Positions 24,051 through 30,771 of a stretch of 64,000 bases of DNA are shown piece by piece; position 1 is the stretch's first letter; each line of letters starts with the position of its first letter. A model generated the notes under the pieces. That model made no database searches. It was not told where the DNA came from and was given only the letters and a program-made list of their open reading frames with translations. Position numbers and translations under genes: made by a program. Source of the DNA: Amycolatopsis tolypomycina (GTDB taxonomy: Bacteria; Actinomycetota; Actinomycetes; Mycobacteriales; Pseudonocardiaceae); NCBI RefSeq assembly GCF_900105945.1, contig NZ_FNSO01000004.1:6390001-6454000 (forward strand). Direction: 5' to 3'.

Positions 24051-24910
24051 GCTTCGGCATCATGACCGCGCCACAGCAGGTGGGCTACGACGAGATCCTG
24101 CGCGTCTGGCGCGAAGCGGACAAGGTCCCGGAGATCGAGCACGCGTGGTTGTTCGACCACCTGATGCCGATAGCGGGCGACCCGTCAGGCCCGATCTTCG
24201 AGGGCTGGACACTGCTTTCGGCCCTGGCGGCCCAGACGGCACGGATGCGAGTCGGCCTCTTGGTCACCAGCAACCGCTTCCGCCCCCCGGCAATGCTGGC
24301 AAAGATGGCAACAACGGTCGACATCATCTCGGGCGGCCGCCTGGACTTCGGCATCGGCGCAGGCTCCCGGCCAAGCCACCCCCTGGCCCGGCGAGAGTAC
24401 GACGCACACGGCCTGCCGTACCACGACCAGGCCGACGCGGTAGCGGCACTGGCGGAGGCATGCACGGTGATCCGTCGCTTGTGGACATCCGACTCACCGT
24501 TCGACTTCTCAGGCAAGCACGTTTCGTTGACCGGAGCGTACGGAAACCCCCACCCACTGCAGAGCCCCCACCCACCCATAGTGATAGGCGGCCGAGCAAG
24601 CGCAACATTGCGAGTAGCGGCCAAGCACGCAAACATATGGAACATCCCAGGCGCCGGCGACATAGCAGACCTGGCAGCCAGAAGCCGCGCCCTGGACGGC
24701 TATTGCACGGAGATCGGCCGCGACCCGGCCCAGATAACGCGATCGATCTTCCTCCCGGTGAGCTACGAGCACCCGGCGAAAACACGGGAGAAGATAGCGG
24801 AGGCACGCGACGCGGGCTTCGGACATTTCGTGCTGGGGTTGGCGGACCCGTATCCACAGGGGGCGGCACAGTGGGTGGCGGACGAGGTGATCCGCCCCGC
24901 GGGAGCTTGA
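24047..24910 (+). CDS. Luciferase-like (LLM) F420/FMN-dependent oxidoreductase
   Basis: The 287-residue TIM-barrel protein of the bacterial luciferase-like family has the N-terminal pattern EHAWLFDHL, then RVGLLVTSNRFRPPAMLAK, SGGRLDFGIGAGS and PIVIGG. Such actinobacterial proteins usually use F420. It overlaps the aldo-keto reductase stop. From about 24240 to 24740 the third codon positions switch to A much more often (runs of GCA, ATA, CCA, CGA) than in any neighbour, although the protein pattern stays intact. That suggests a foreign origin or a recombined segment for the C-terminal two-thirds. Confidence 0.9.
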   Translation: MSFGIMTAPQQVGYDEILRVWREADKVPEIEHAWLFDHLMPIAGDPSGPIFEGWTLLSALAAQTARMRVGLLVTSNRFRPPAMLAKMATTVDIISGGRLDFGIGAGSRPSHPLARREYDAHGLPYHDQADAVAALAEACTVIRRLWTSDSPFDFSGKHVSLTGAYGNPHPLQSPHPPIVIGGRASATLRVAAKHANIWNIPGAGDIADLAARSRALDGYCTEIGRDPAQITRSIFLPVSYEHPAKTREKIAEARDAGFGHFVLGLADPYPQGAAQWVADEVIRPAGA

Positions 24911-24926
24911 CCCCATGAAGGAGCTT

Positions 24927-24987
24927 GGTGGTCATCCCGTCGCCTGAGGCCGTGAAATGGCCTCGTCCAGGCGACGGGATGACCACC
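24927..24987. terminator. Long stem-loop after the LLM oxidoreductase gene
   Basis: Perfect 20-bp arms (24927-24946 and 24968-24987, starting GGTGGTCATCCC) enclose a second small stem (AGGCC/GGCCT). The structure starts 17 bp after the stop codon and can act as an intrinsic-type terminator, although no T-run follows. The arm length is unusual for a terminator and may instead mark a small palindromic element. The rest of 24988-25099 holds no gene I can support. Confidence 0.6.
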
Positions 24988-25099
24988 CAGCGGCCCACCT
25001 CGCCAACGTGAGATGGCAGCGAGACGGGTGGCCATCCCGGAGCCTGCCCGTCCGGCGAGGACAGCTTTTTCTTTTCTGCCGCGGCAGGGCTGCGGGTCC

Positions 25100-25174
25100 G
25101 ACCTCCCCCGCCCCTCCTCTCGGATTGTCAGTCGCCGCCCGGGTTTGTCAAGGCGGGAAAGTGATGTGCTCCGA
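25100..25174. repeat. Left long inverted end of the IS3-type element
   Basis: Three blocks match the right end in reverse complement: GACCTCCCCCGCCCCTC (25100-25116), CCGGGTTTGTCAAGGC (25139-25154) and GTGCTCCGA (25166-25174). The second and third are spaced identically at both ends. The first is 3 bp closer here. Confidence 0.8.
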
Positions 25175-25204
25175 AGATTTCGGACGCCGCTCAAGCAGAC
25201 TATA

Positions 25205-26029
25205 TCATGCTGCTTGGTGTTGGGTGAACCATTCGTCGAGTACTTCGCGTGGTGGCCGGTATTCGAGTGCTGAATGTAGCCGGCGTGTGTTGTAGAAGCC
25301 TTCGATGAACTTGATGATCTCGCGGCGGGCTTCGGTCCGGGTGGCAAAGGTGCGGTGGTGTATCCATTCTGCTTTGAGTTTTCCGAAGAAGGATTCGGCC
25401 ATGGCGTTGTCGTAACAGATCCCGGTCCGCCCGACCGATTGCCGGATATTTTCCTGACCCAGCAGGCGAGAGAACGCGTAGGAGGTGTATTGGCTGCCGC
25501 GGTCGGAGTGGAATATCGCCCCCTCGGGCAACGGGATACGGTCGGCGGCCATTGTCATGGCCGCGGATACCAGGCCGGTGTCGTAGCGCTTGTCCACACT
25601 CCATCCCAGAATGGTTTTCGAATAGCAGTCGATCACTGTCGCGAGGAACAGCGGGCCTTCGCCGGTGTTGACCTGCGTGATGTCACCGACCATCTTCGCC
25701 CCCGGCGCCGGCGCGGTGAAGTCCCGCCCGAGCAGGTCCGGGATCGTGCCTGCGGCGCGGCCGGCTACGGTCAGCCCCCGCCAGGGCTTGACCTGCACCG
25801 GAAGCAGGCCGGCGGTGCGCATCAGGCGCCGCACCAGCTCGTCGTCCACCCGCACGCCACTGCGCTGCAGTTCCGCATGCACCCGCCGATACCCGTAGGT
25901 GCGATGCGAAGAGTCGAACACCGCCCGAATCTGCGCCGTCAGCATTTCCCGGCGCCGCGCTTGCGCCGACACCACCCGGCGCTCCCAGTCATAGAACCCC
26001 GAACGGGACACGCCGAGCAACCGGCACAT
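25205..26029 (-). CDS. IS3-family transposase OrfB (DDE catalytic part)
   Basis: The 274-residue retroviral-type integrase domain is preceded by the HTH_21 region (MCRLLGVSRSGFYDWERR). Catalytic acids are visible: Asp in VGDITQVNTG, Asp in IFHSDRGSQYTS, and Glu in NAMAESFFGKLKAE. The frame is open upstream of the ATG through the overlap with OrfA (reading YACIAAEKAHFDVTW), which fits production of an OrfAB fusion by -1 frameshifting at the A-rich CTGAAAAAAGC near 26112-26122. Confidence 0.93.
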   Translation of the reverse strand: MCRLLGVSRSGFYDWERRVVSAQARRREMLTAQIRAVFDSSHRTYGYRRVHAELQRSGVRVDDELVRRLMRTAGLLPVQVKPWRGLTVAGRAAGTIPDLLGRDFTAPAPGAKMVGDITQVNTGEGPLFLATVIDCYSKTILGWSVDKRYDTGLVSAAMTMAADRIPLPEGAIFHSDRGSQYTSYAFSRLLGQENIRQSVGRTGICYDNAMAESFFGKLKAEWIHHRTFATRTEARREIIKFIEGFYNTRRLHSALEYRPPREVLDEWFTQHQAA

Positions 26030-26082
26030 CCAGGTGACATCGAAATGGGCCTTCTCCGCCGCGATACACGCGTAGCGTCGCG

Positions 26083-26364
26083 CTACCGTTGTTCCTTCGC
26101 GAAGAAGGCCGCCGCTTTTTTCAGGAACGCGTTTTCCTGTTCCAGCTCCTGGACACGCCGTTCCAGTTCAGCTTCCCGGCCCCCGGCCCCGGCCGGCCGG
26201 GCCGCGTCTCTCCTCTTTTTCTCCGCGGTCACCCAGTTATGCACCGTCTGCGGGACCAGGTCGAAATCCCGGGCCGCCTCACTGAAACTTGACCCGCCCT
26301 CGAGGACCGCCTTGACGACCTCCGCCTTCAACTCCGGCGAATACCTTCGCTGTCTCCTGACCAT
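26083..26364 (-). CDS. IS3-family transposase OrfA (HTH protein)
   Basis: The 93-residue protein has an HTH_Tnp_1 motif (YSPELKAEVVKAVLEGGSSF) and a C-terminal leucine-zipper-like coiled coil (ELERRVQELEQENAFLKK). It binds the element ends and, when fused to OrfB by frameshift, directs transposition. The ATG at 26364 has GGAGGAG 6 bp upstream. Its frame is +1 relative to OrfB, as expected for the IS3 arrangement. Confidence 0.93.
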   Translation of the reverse strand: MVRRQRRYSPELKAEVVKAVLEGGSSFSEAARDFDLVPQTVHNWVTAEKKRRDAARPAGAGGREAELERRVQELEQENAFLKKAAAFFAKEQR

Positions 26365-26418
26365 GAAACACTCCTCCGGATCCTCCAGCAGTCTACTTGG
26401 AAGACGTGTCCGGAAACA

Positions 26419-26496
26419 TCGGAGCACTTCAAAAGCGTGCCTTGACAAACCCGGTCGTCGACTTAACTGCGGCTGGGATGAGGGGCGGGGGAGGTC
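26419..26496. repeat. Right long inverted end of the IS3-type element
   Basis: These are the reverse-complement partners of the left-end blocks: TCGGAGCAC (26419-26427), GCCTTGACAAACCCGG (26439-26454) and GAGGGGCGGGGGAGGTC (26480-26496). The outer block is separated from the middle one by 3 bp more than at the left end. Confidence 0.8.
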
Positions 26497-26508
26497 TGGT
26501 GACGTCGT

Positions 26509-26672
26509 TGGCCGGCTTGCGTCGCCGGCCGCCGGTTTCGTTGACTCAGTGGCCGGCCTGCGCCGCCGGCCGCCGGTTCGTGCGTGGCTGTGGCCAGCTT
26601 GCGCCGCCTACCGCCGGCTTCGTTCCCTTCGATGGCCGGCTTGCGCCGTCGGCCGCCGCCGGTGCCGTCAAC
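26509..26672. repeat. Degenerate 41-bp tandem repeat
   Basis: Four units begin with TGGCCGGC or TGGCCAGC at 26509, 26550, 26591 and 26633 (period 41-42 bp). Each contains TTGCGCCGCCGGCCGCCGG or a close variant, with internal GCCGGC dyads. The array lies between the IS3 right end and the 3' end of the MarR gene. No coding signal is seen. Confidence 0.8.
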
Positions 26673-27084
26673 CCGAGTTGGCCAGGTGCGCCAAGGCCGA
26701 CCGCAGTACCCGGCGAGTCTCCGGCGGCAGACCCGCCAGCTTCGCGTCCTCCACCTCGCGGATCGCCGATCGCACCGCCGCGTGCCGCTCGATGCCCTCC
26801 GGTGTCAACCGGACCACTCGCGCACGGCGGTCGGCCGGGTCCGGCGCGCGGACCACCAGGCCCTCCGCCTCCAAAGCGTCCAGCAAGGCGATCAACCGGG
26901 TCTTGTCGTAGCGGATCTGCTGGGCCAGCACCAGCTGGCTCGGCGCCGCCCCCGCGGCCAGTGCCGACAGCACGACGTACTGCCACATCGAGAGCCCGTA
27001 CCTCGCCAGCACCGGGCGCTCGGCTTCGGCCAGGCTGCGGCCCGCCCCGGCGCAGAGGGCTCCGAGATCGTCGTCCTCGTTCAC
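26668..27084 (-). CDS. MarR-family transcriptional regulator
   Basis: The 138-residue winged-helix protein has SMWQYVVLSALAAGAAPSQL, then the recognition helix region (IRYDKTRLIALLDALEAEGL) and the beta-wing (PADRRARVVRLTPEG). It is divergent from the SRPBCC gene, and a perfect 7-bp-arm dyad lies between them, so it probably represses both. GTG 27084 is used as the start. An in-frame TTG at 27108 would abut the dyad; neither has a good ribosome binding site. The stop sits at the edge of a tandem-repeat array. Confidence 0.88.
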   Translation of the reverse strand: MNEDDDLGALCAGAGRSLAEAERPVLARYGLSMWQYVVLSALAAGAAPSQLVLAQQIRYDKTRLIALLDALEAEGLVVRAPDPADRRARVVRLTPEGIERHAAVRSAIREVEDAKLAGLPPETRRVLRSALAHLANSG

Positions 27085-27111
27085 CGGGAGGATTTTACGC
27101 GTCGACAAATC

Positions 27112-27127
27112 ATACGCAGGTGCGTAT
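27112..27127. promoter_or_regulatory. MarR-type operator
   Basis: ATACGCA-GG-TGCGTAT is a perfect 7-bp-arm palindrome placed 10 bp before the SRPBCC start codon and 27 bp before the MarR start. This is the expected autoregulatory site of the divergent MarR protein. Confidence 0.7.
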
Positions 27128-27137
27128 CGTTTCCGGC

Positions 27138-27539
27138 ATGAACCCAGGACGCGCCCAGACGCGCACCATCTCCGTCGCCGCCCCGCCCGCGCGGGTTGTC
27201 GAGTACCTCTCCGATCCGCGGCACATTCCCGAATGGGCGCCGGGCTTCGCCACCGCCGTCGACCATGACCATGACGACATCTGGCGCGTCCACACCGAGA
27301 ACGGCCCTCAGCGGGTTGCCGTGCGTGTGGCGGCCGAACACGGCGTCGTCGACGTTGTCAGTGCCGATTCCCCGAACCTGGGCCTGTTCACCCGCGTCGT
27401 GCCGAACCTGACCGGCGCCGAACTGATCTTCAGCCTGTTCTTCCCCGCGGACACCGACCCGGCGGCGGTCGCCGCACAGATGGCGGTCGTCGGCGAGGAG
27501 CTGCGGGCCGTGCGCGACCGCGTCGAGAGCCGCCGGTGA
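27138..27539 (+). CDS. SRPBCC-family (START-like) ligand-binding protein
   Basis: The 133-residue protein has the polyketide-cyclase/START-like fold signature ISVAAPPARVVEYLSDPRHI, then PEWAPGF at the pocket mouth and a long C-terminal helix (VGEELRAVRDRVE). Such small cytosolic proteins bind hydrophobic ligands or act as cyclases and dehydratases; the ligand is unknown. It is divergently paired with the MarR regulator. The stop overlaps the GTG of the damaged methyltransferase gene, so the two formed one operon. Confidence 0.85.
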   Translation: MNPGRAQTRTISVAAPPARVVEYLSDPRHIPEWAPGFATAVDHDHDDIWRVHTENGPQRVAVRVAAEHGVVDVVSADSPNLGLFTRVVPNLTGAELIFSLFFPADTDPAAVAAQMAVVGEELRAVRDRVESRR

Positions 27540-28215
27540 ACCGGGACGTCCGCACCGTCGACGACCTGCTGCGGCTGCTCGACGGCCTGTTCGACGACCG
27601 CGCCGCCCCGGACTGGTGGGACCGCTTCTACGCCGACCGCGGCCGGCCCGTCCCGTTCTTCGCCGACCTCCCCGACGAGAGCCTCGACACCTGGCTCCGC
27701 AACGGCCCCCTCCACGGCGGCCGCGCCCTGGAGCTCGGCTGCGGGCCGGGCCGCAACGCGCTCCGCCTCGCCGCCGCAGGGTACGAAGTGGACGCCGTCG
27801 ACCTCTCGCCGGCCGCGATCGCCTGGGCTCGGGCATCTGGCCAGGACCCGCCCTCCCAGGGGGTCCGTCCCCGCTCCAGCGTATCGGGCCCATCCGACGA
27901 GAAGTTGCCCGAAGCCGCCGTTCGACTCCACTAGTCCACAGCCCGGCCCGGTTGTGGACAAGGGGGCTCCGAGGCAGCCTCACCTGCTTCGCCGCGGGCA
28001 CCGGCGACCCCGACTCGGGCACCGAAGTCCCCGACGCCCAGCTCTACCGGGACGGCAGCCTCCACGGCGGCCTCGCCTACACCCCGGACGACCTGCGCCA
28101 CCTGTTCGACGGCTACACCGAAGTCGAACTGCGGGCCATGAACAGCGAACCCGCCGACGGTCTGTTCGGCGTGCCCTTCCTCCTCACCGGCCTCTTCCGC
28201 CGCCCGACGTCCTGA
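27536..28215 (+). pseudogene. SAM-dependent methyltransferase gene with its centre replaced
   Basis: The N-terminal part (to about 27835) keeps DWWDRFYADRGRPVPFF and the SAM motif ALELGCGPGRNALRLAAAGY and ends at SPAAIAWARA. The C-terminal part resumes near 27971 in another frame with SLTCFAAGTGDPDSGTEVPD, LYRDGSLHGGLAYT and GVPFLLTGLFRR. Both ends belong to one well-known methyltransferase type. The middle, including motifs IV-VI, is missing and replaced by about 135 bp of unrelated sequence containing a stop. A 132-residue N-terminal fragment could still be made from GTG 27536 but should be inactive. Confidence 0.85.
27932..27961. other. Two facing DnaA-box-like 9-mers in a palindrome
   Basis: TAGTCCACA (27932-27940) and TGTGGACAA (27953-27961, reverse complement TTGTCCACA, the actinobacterial DnaA-box consensus) face each other around GCCCGGCCCGGT. 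The perfect arms are GTCCACA/TGTGGAC. The pair lies inside the foreign segment that replaced the methyltransferase centre. Confidence 0.45.
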
Positions 28216-28389
28216 ATGACGGCGCGGACGATCGGCGGACAGCTCTACAGCGCCGACGACATGGTCGACACGGGCGACGGCGTGGTGGCGCTGGAAGGCT
28301 GGGTAGTCAGGGCGGTGGGTTCCTGCTGGCGATGGGGTTGTTTCCCGAACGTGGGCTGGGGTGAACCGCCCGTGGGTGTGGGCCCGTAG
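28216..28389 (+). CDS. Possible truncated small gene
   Basis: A 57-codon frame starts at the ATG directly after the methyltransferase stop. Its first 32 residues (TARTIGGQLYSADDMVDTGD, then GVVALEGWVVR) read like a real protein start. The remainder is low-complexity Gly/Trp/Val and runs into the HNH terminator hairpin. It is probably the remnant of a gene cut when the HNH region arrived. The family is not recognised, and the call is weak. Confidence 0.3.
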   Translation: MTARTIGGQLYSADDMVDTGDGVVALEGWVVRAVGSCWRWGCFPNVGWGEPPVGVGP

Positions 28390-28406
28390 CCGTGTGGCTG
28401 CGGGCC
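28381..28406 (-). terminator. Hairpin terminator downstream of the HNH gene
   Basis: GGCCCGTAGCC (28381-28391) and GGCTGCGGGCC (28396-28406) form an 11-bp stem with one mismatch and a 4-nt loop. It starts 11 bp past the stop codon of the second HNH exon. On the opposite strand it is followed by TTT, so it may work in both directions. Confidence 0.6.
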
Positions 28407-28416
28407 TTTCCCGTGT

Positions 28417-28614
28417 TCAGGCTGCGAATGGCAGGGGTTCGTGGATGTTGTTGCGTCGGGGTTTTCGGCGTCGGTCGATGAATGCGGGTGGGAGGAATTC
28501 GGGGAGGCCGTCGGTGGCGATCCGGACTTCCCAGCCGGAGCGGTGCAGGAGCCGGTGGTGGTGGGCGCACATCAGGATCAGGTTGTTCAAGTTTGTGGGG
28601 CCGCCGTCTGCCCA
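28417..28614 (-). CDS. DUF222/HNH endonuclease, 3' exon
   Basis: The 65 codons read from the base after the intron (WADGGPTNLNNLILMCAHHH, then RLLHRSGWEVRIATDGLPEF and LPPAFIDRRRKPRRN). They complete the HNH fold begun by the 5' exon at 30772-31806. Joining the two exons restores HHIRH-WADGGPTNL with no frame change (the intron is in phase 0). The catalytic centre, with the late His residues in CAHHH, is therefore split between exons, and activity depends on splicing. Confidence 0.93.
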   Translation of the reverse strand, partial: WADGGPTNLNNLILMCAHHHRLLHRSGWEVRIATDGLPEFLPPAFIDRRRKPRRNNIHEPLPFAA

Positions 28615-28678
28615 GTGAGAGTCGGCAGGGGGCGCGGTGTCCGGATTTCGCCGGGTCGTTTCCCCCTGCCGCTCTCCC

Positions 28679-28712
28679 GAACCCGGCGTACCCGTTTCCG
28701 AGTACCGGGCTC
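28679..28712 (-). ncRNA. Group II intron domain V
   Basis: The 34-nt hairpin in the intron strand reads GAGCCCGGTAC, TCG, GAAA tetraloop, CGG, GTAC, GCCGGGTTC. This is the size, tetraloop and bulge arrangement of domain V, the catalytic metal-binding core that starts with an AGC-type triad. It lies 16 bp after the maturase stop. Confidence 0.85.
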
Positions 28713-28726
28713 TCCACGAGTCGCCG

Positions 28727-30184
28727 TCAGGCAGGCGAGACGCCTGGTTTGTCCCATGGTGTCGGTATCCGGTGGCCCCGGTAGCGATAACGCTGAATGG
28801 TCATCGTGGCGGGTTGCCAGAGTGCGACACTGTTGTATTCCGGCCACCACCGGTTGTAGTAGCGGCGGATGATCCACCGTCTGCTAGTGCGGGGGTGTTT
28901 GTTCTTCAGCCATTCCCAGACCCGCCACCACAGGTAGTGCTGGAGATGGTGGTAGGCCTTGCTGGAGGAACTGTGCCGGAAGTACTGGGCCCATCCGCGG
29001 GTCATCGTCCCGAGTTGCCGGAACAGTCGGTCCGCGTCCTGATGGGTGATCCGCTTGGTCGCTGCCTTCACCTTCCGTTTGATTGAAGTCATCGACTTCT
29101 TCGACGGATAGGTGTAGATCAGTTTCCGGTCGCTTCCGTATTGAGTGTGCCGCTGGATGCGGAATCCCAGGAAGTCGAATCCCTCGTCGATGTGCACGAT
29201 CTGTGTCTTTTGCGGGGCGAGCCGAAGCCCGATCCGGTCCAGGATCGCACCGATCTCATCCCATAGTTTCTCCGCGTGGTCTCGGGTTCCGTTGACCAGG
29301 ACGACGAAGTCGTCGGCATAACGGGTCAGCCGGAATGTTGCGCCGCCGCGTTGGCGATGGCGCGCCCGGGTCCAGGAGTTCCTGTGGTTCTCCCAGATCT
29401 GGTGGAAATAGTCGTCCAGTTCGGAGAGAGTGATGTTGGCCAGCAGCGGCGACAGAATGCCGCCCTGAGGGGTTCCGGAATGGGTGTCCCGGTCGGCGCC
29501 GTCCTCGCTGAGGATTCCCGCGCGCAGGAACGCCTTGATCAGCTCCAGGATCCGCTTGTCCTTGATCCGTTTCCGCACCAGCCCGAGCAGGGCGGTGTGG
29601 TCGATCTCGTCGAAACAGGCGGCGATGTCGCCCTCGAAGACCCACTCATAGCCCTGCTGGGCATAGTGGCGGATCTCCTCGACGGCGTCCTGGGCCCGGC
29701 GCCTGGGCCGGAAACCATAACTAGAGTCCCGGAACCCGGCCTCGAAGATCGGTTCCAGGACCAGCTTCAGCGAGGCTTGAACGACCCGATCGGTCACGGT
29801 CGGTATCCCCAGCCGGCGCGTCTTCCCGCCGGTTCTGGGAATGTGCCGTTCCCGGACCGGGAGCGGACGGAACGCCCGAGCCTTCAGATCAGCCCGGATT
29901 TCCTCCAACAACCCGACAACACCCAGCTTCGATTCGGTGATCGAGCGGACAGTCCGCCGATCGACACCCGCGCTGCGTGCTCCGGTGTTCCCCGACACCC
30001 GTTCCCACGCCGTGACGAGGAATGCGGGGTCGGCCACGAGGTTATAGAGATCATCAAACCGGCGGCCGGGATCGGCCGCCGCCCAACGGTGCAGCTTCGT
30101 TTGCATTCCCAGTACCCGCTGCCCTGCGGTGAACGGCACCAACAGCAGATCACCGATGTTCACCGGTGAGGCTTCTTCTGGCAT
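28727..30184 (-). CDS. ltrA: Group II intron reverse transcriptase/maturase
   Basis: The 485-residue intron-encoded protein has RT blocks: RRLGIPTVTDRVVQASLKLV, YGFRPRRRAQDAV, VFEGDIAACFDEIDH, GTPQGGILSPLL and the catalytic RYADDFVVL. The maturase (X) domain follows (KAATKRITHQDADRLFRQLG, GWAQYFRH). The protein ends in WWPEYNSVALWQPATM and RYRYRGHRIPTPWD without an HNH endonuclease domain. It assists splicing and copies the intron into DNA. ATG 30184 follows GAGG; the frame is open a further 37 codons upstream. Confidence 0.95.
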   Translation of the reverse strand: MPEEASPVNIGDLLLVPFTAGQRVLGMQTKLHRWAAADPGRRFDDLYNLVADPAFLVTAWERVSGNTGARSAGVDRRTVRSITESKLGVVGLLEEIRADLKARAFRPLPVRERHIPRTGGKTRRLGIPTVTDRVVQASLKLVLEPIFEAGFRDSSYGFRPRRRAQDAVEEIRHYAQQGYEWVFEGDIAACFDEIDHTALLGLVRKRIKDKRILELIKAFLRAGILSEDGADRDTHSGTPQGGILSPLLANITLSELDDYFHQIWENHRNSWTRARHRQRGGATFRLTRYADDFVVLVNGTRDHAEKLWDEIGAILDRIGLRLAPQKTQIVHIDEGFDFLGFRIQRHTQYGSDRKLIYTYPSKKSMTSIKRKVKAATKRITHQDADRLFRQLGTMTRGWAQYFRHSSSSKAYHHLQHYLWWRVWEWLKNKHPRTSRRWIIRRYYNRWWPEYNSVALWQPATMTIQRYRYRGHRIPTPWDKPGVSPA

Positions 30185-30771
30185 TACCTCAACTTCCCTG
30201 CTTCGTCTCGCTGCCGCCCTTCCCCATGTGGACGGCTTTCCCGTCCTCGGAGTACTACGGCGACTCCGCCCCATCGCAAGCCTCTCGGCAGGCAATGCGC
30301 CTATCCGTCATCAGACCACCGGCTGTGACCCGTTTATGGAAGGCTTGCGGTGGTTCCCATGTTCACGTGTTCCCGATCGACGAGTGAGGCACCCAGCTTT
30401 ACCCCGGCAGTCCCTGTGAATACGCCACAGACTTTCTCCACAGGCTGCCCGAGAACAATTCCCGGGCGGACGCTACCCCTACCACTTGGTTCACGCGCAC
30501 TGCACTACCGACCCATATCCGCCAGGTTCGAGTCGGCTCCACATAACGAGGCTTCAGACACTGATTCCTATTCGTATACCTTCTCGTCTCGCTCACCGAG
30601 CCCGCACCATCTGGCGATACTGGCACGACTCGACTTTGTCAGGGCCGCTTGCCACCTCAACCTGCCCATTCCCGCAGGTCAGGCTGCCCTCAGCTTCACC
30701 GAACCGCTGTGACGATCCAGCGTCGGAGGTCTTGCACCTCCGATCGGATAAACACGCGCCTCATGGCGCAC

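Larger units (their letters stand above)
25139..26454 (-). mobile_element. IS3-family insertion sequence
   Basis: An OrfA/OrfB pair in a -1 frame relation is flanked by inverted repeats starting CCGGGTTTGTCAAGGC, about 1.3 kb in all. Homology between the two ends extends outward to 25100 and 26496 (a further 17-bp perfect match), so the true boundary may be the outer one. No direct target duplication is evident at either boundary. Transposition would be by copy-out/paste-in, as in the IS3 family. Both genes look intact. Confidence 0.85.
28615..30771 (-). mobile_element. Group II intron inserted in an HNH endonuclease gene
   Basis: This 2157-bp element has a 5' end reading GTGCG (group II consensus GUGYG), directly after the exon codons for HIRH, and a 3' end reading ...CTCTCAC (consensus AY) directly before the Trp codon. 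A recognisable domain V lies at 28679-28712, and a domain VI-like GGCAGGGGG/CCCCCTGCC stem follows. A reverse transcriptase/maturase is encoded in the domain IV position. The 476 bp between the 5' end and the maturase upstream frame hold the ribozyme domains I-III and no gene. The element is the self-splicing, retro-homing type. Confidence 0.92.

Noticed and set aside
30300..30771. Independent genes in the 5' part of the intron
   Set aside because: Short open frames exist, but the stretch is explained by ribozyme domains I-III between the GTGCG end and the maturase.
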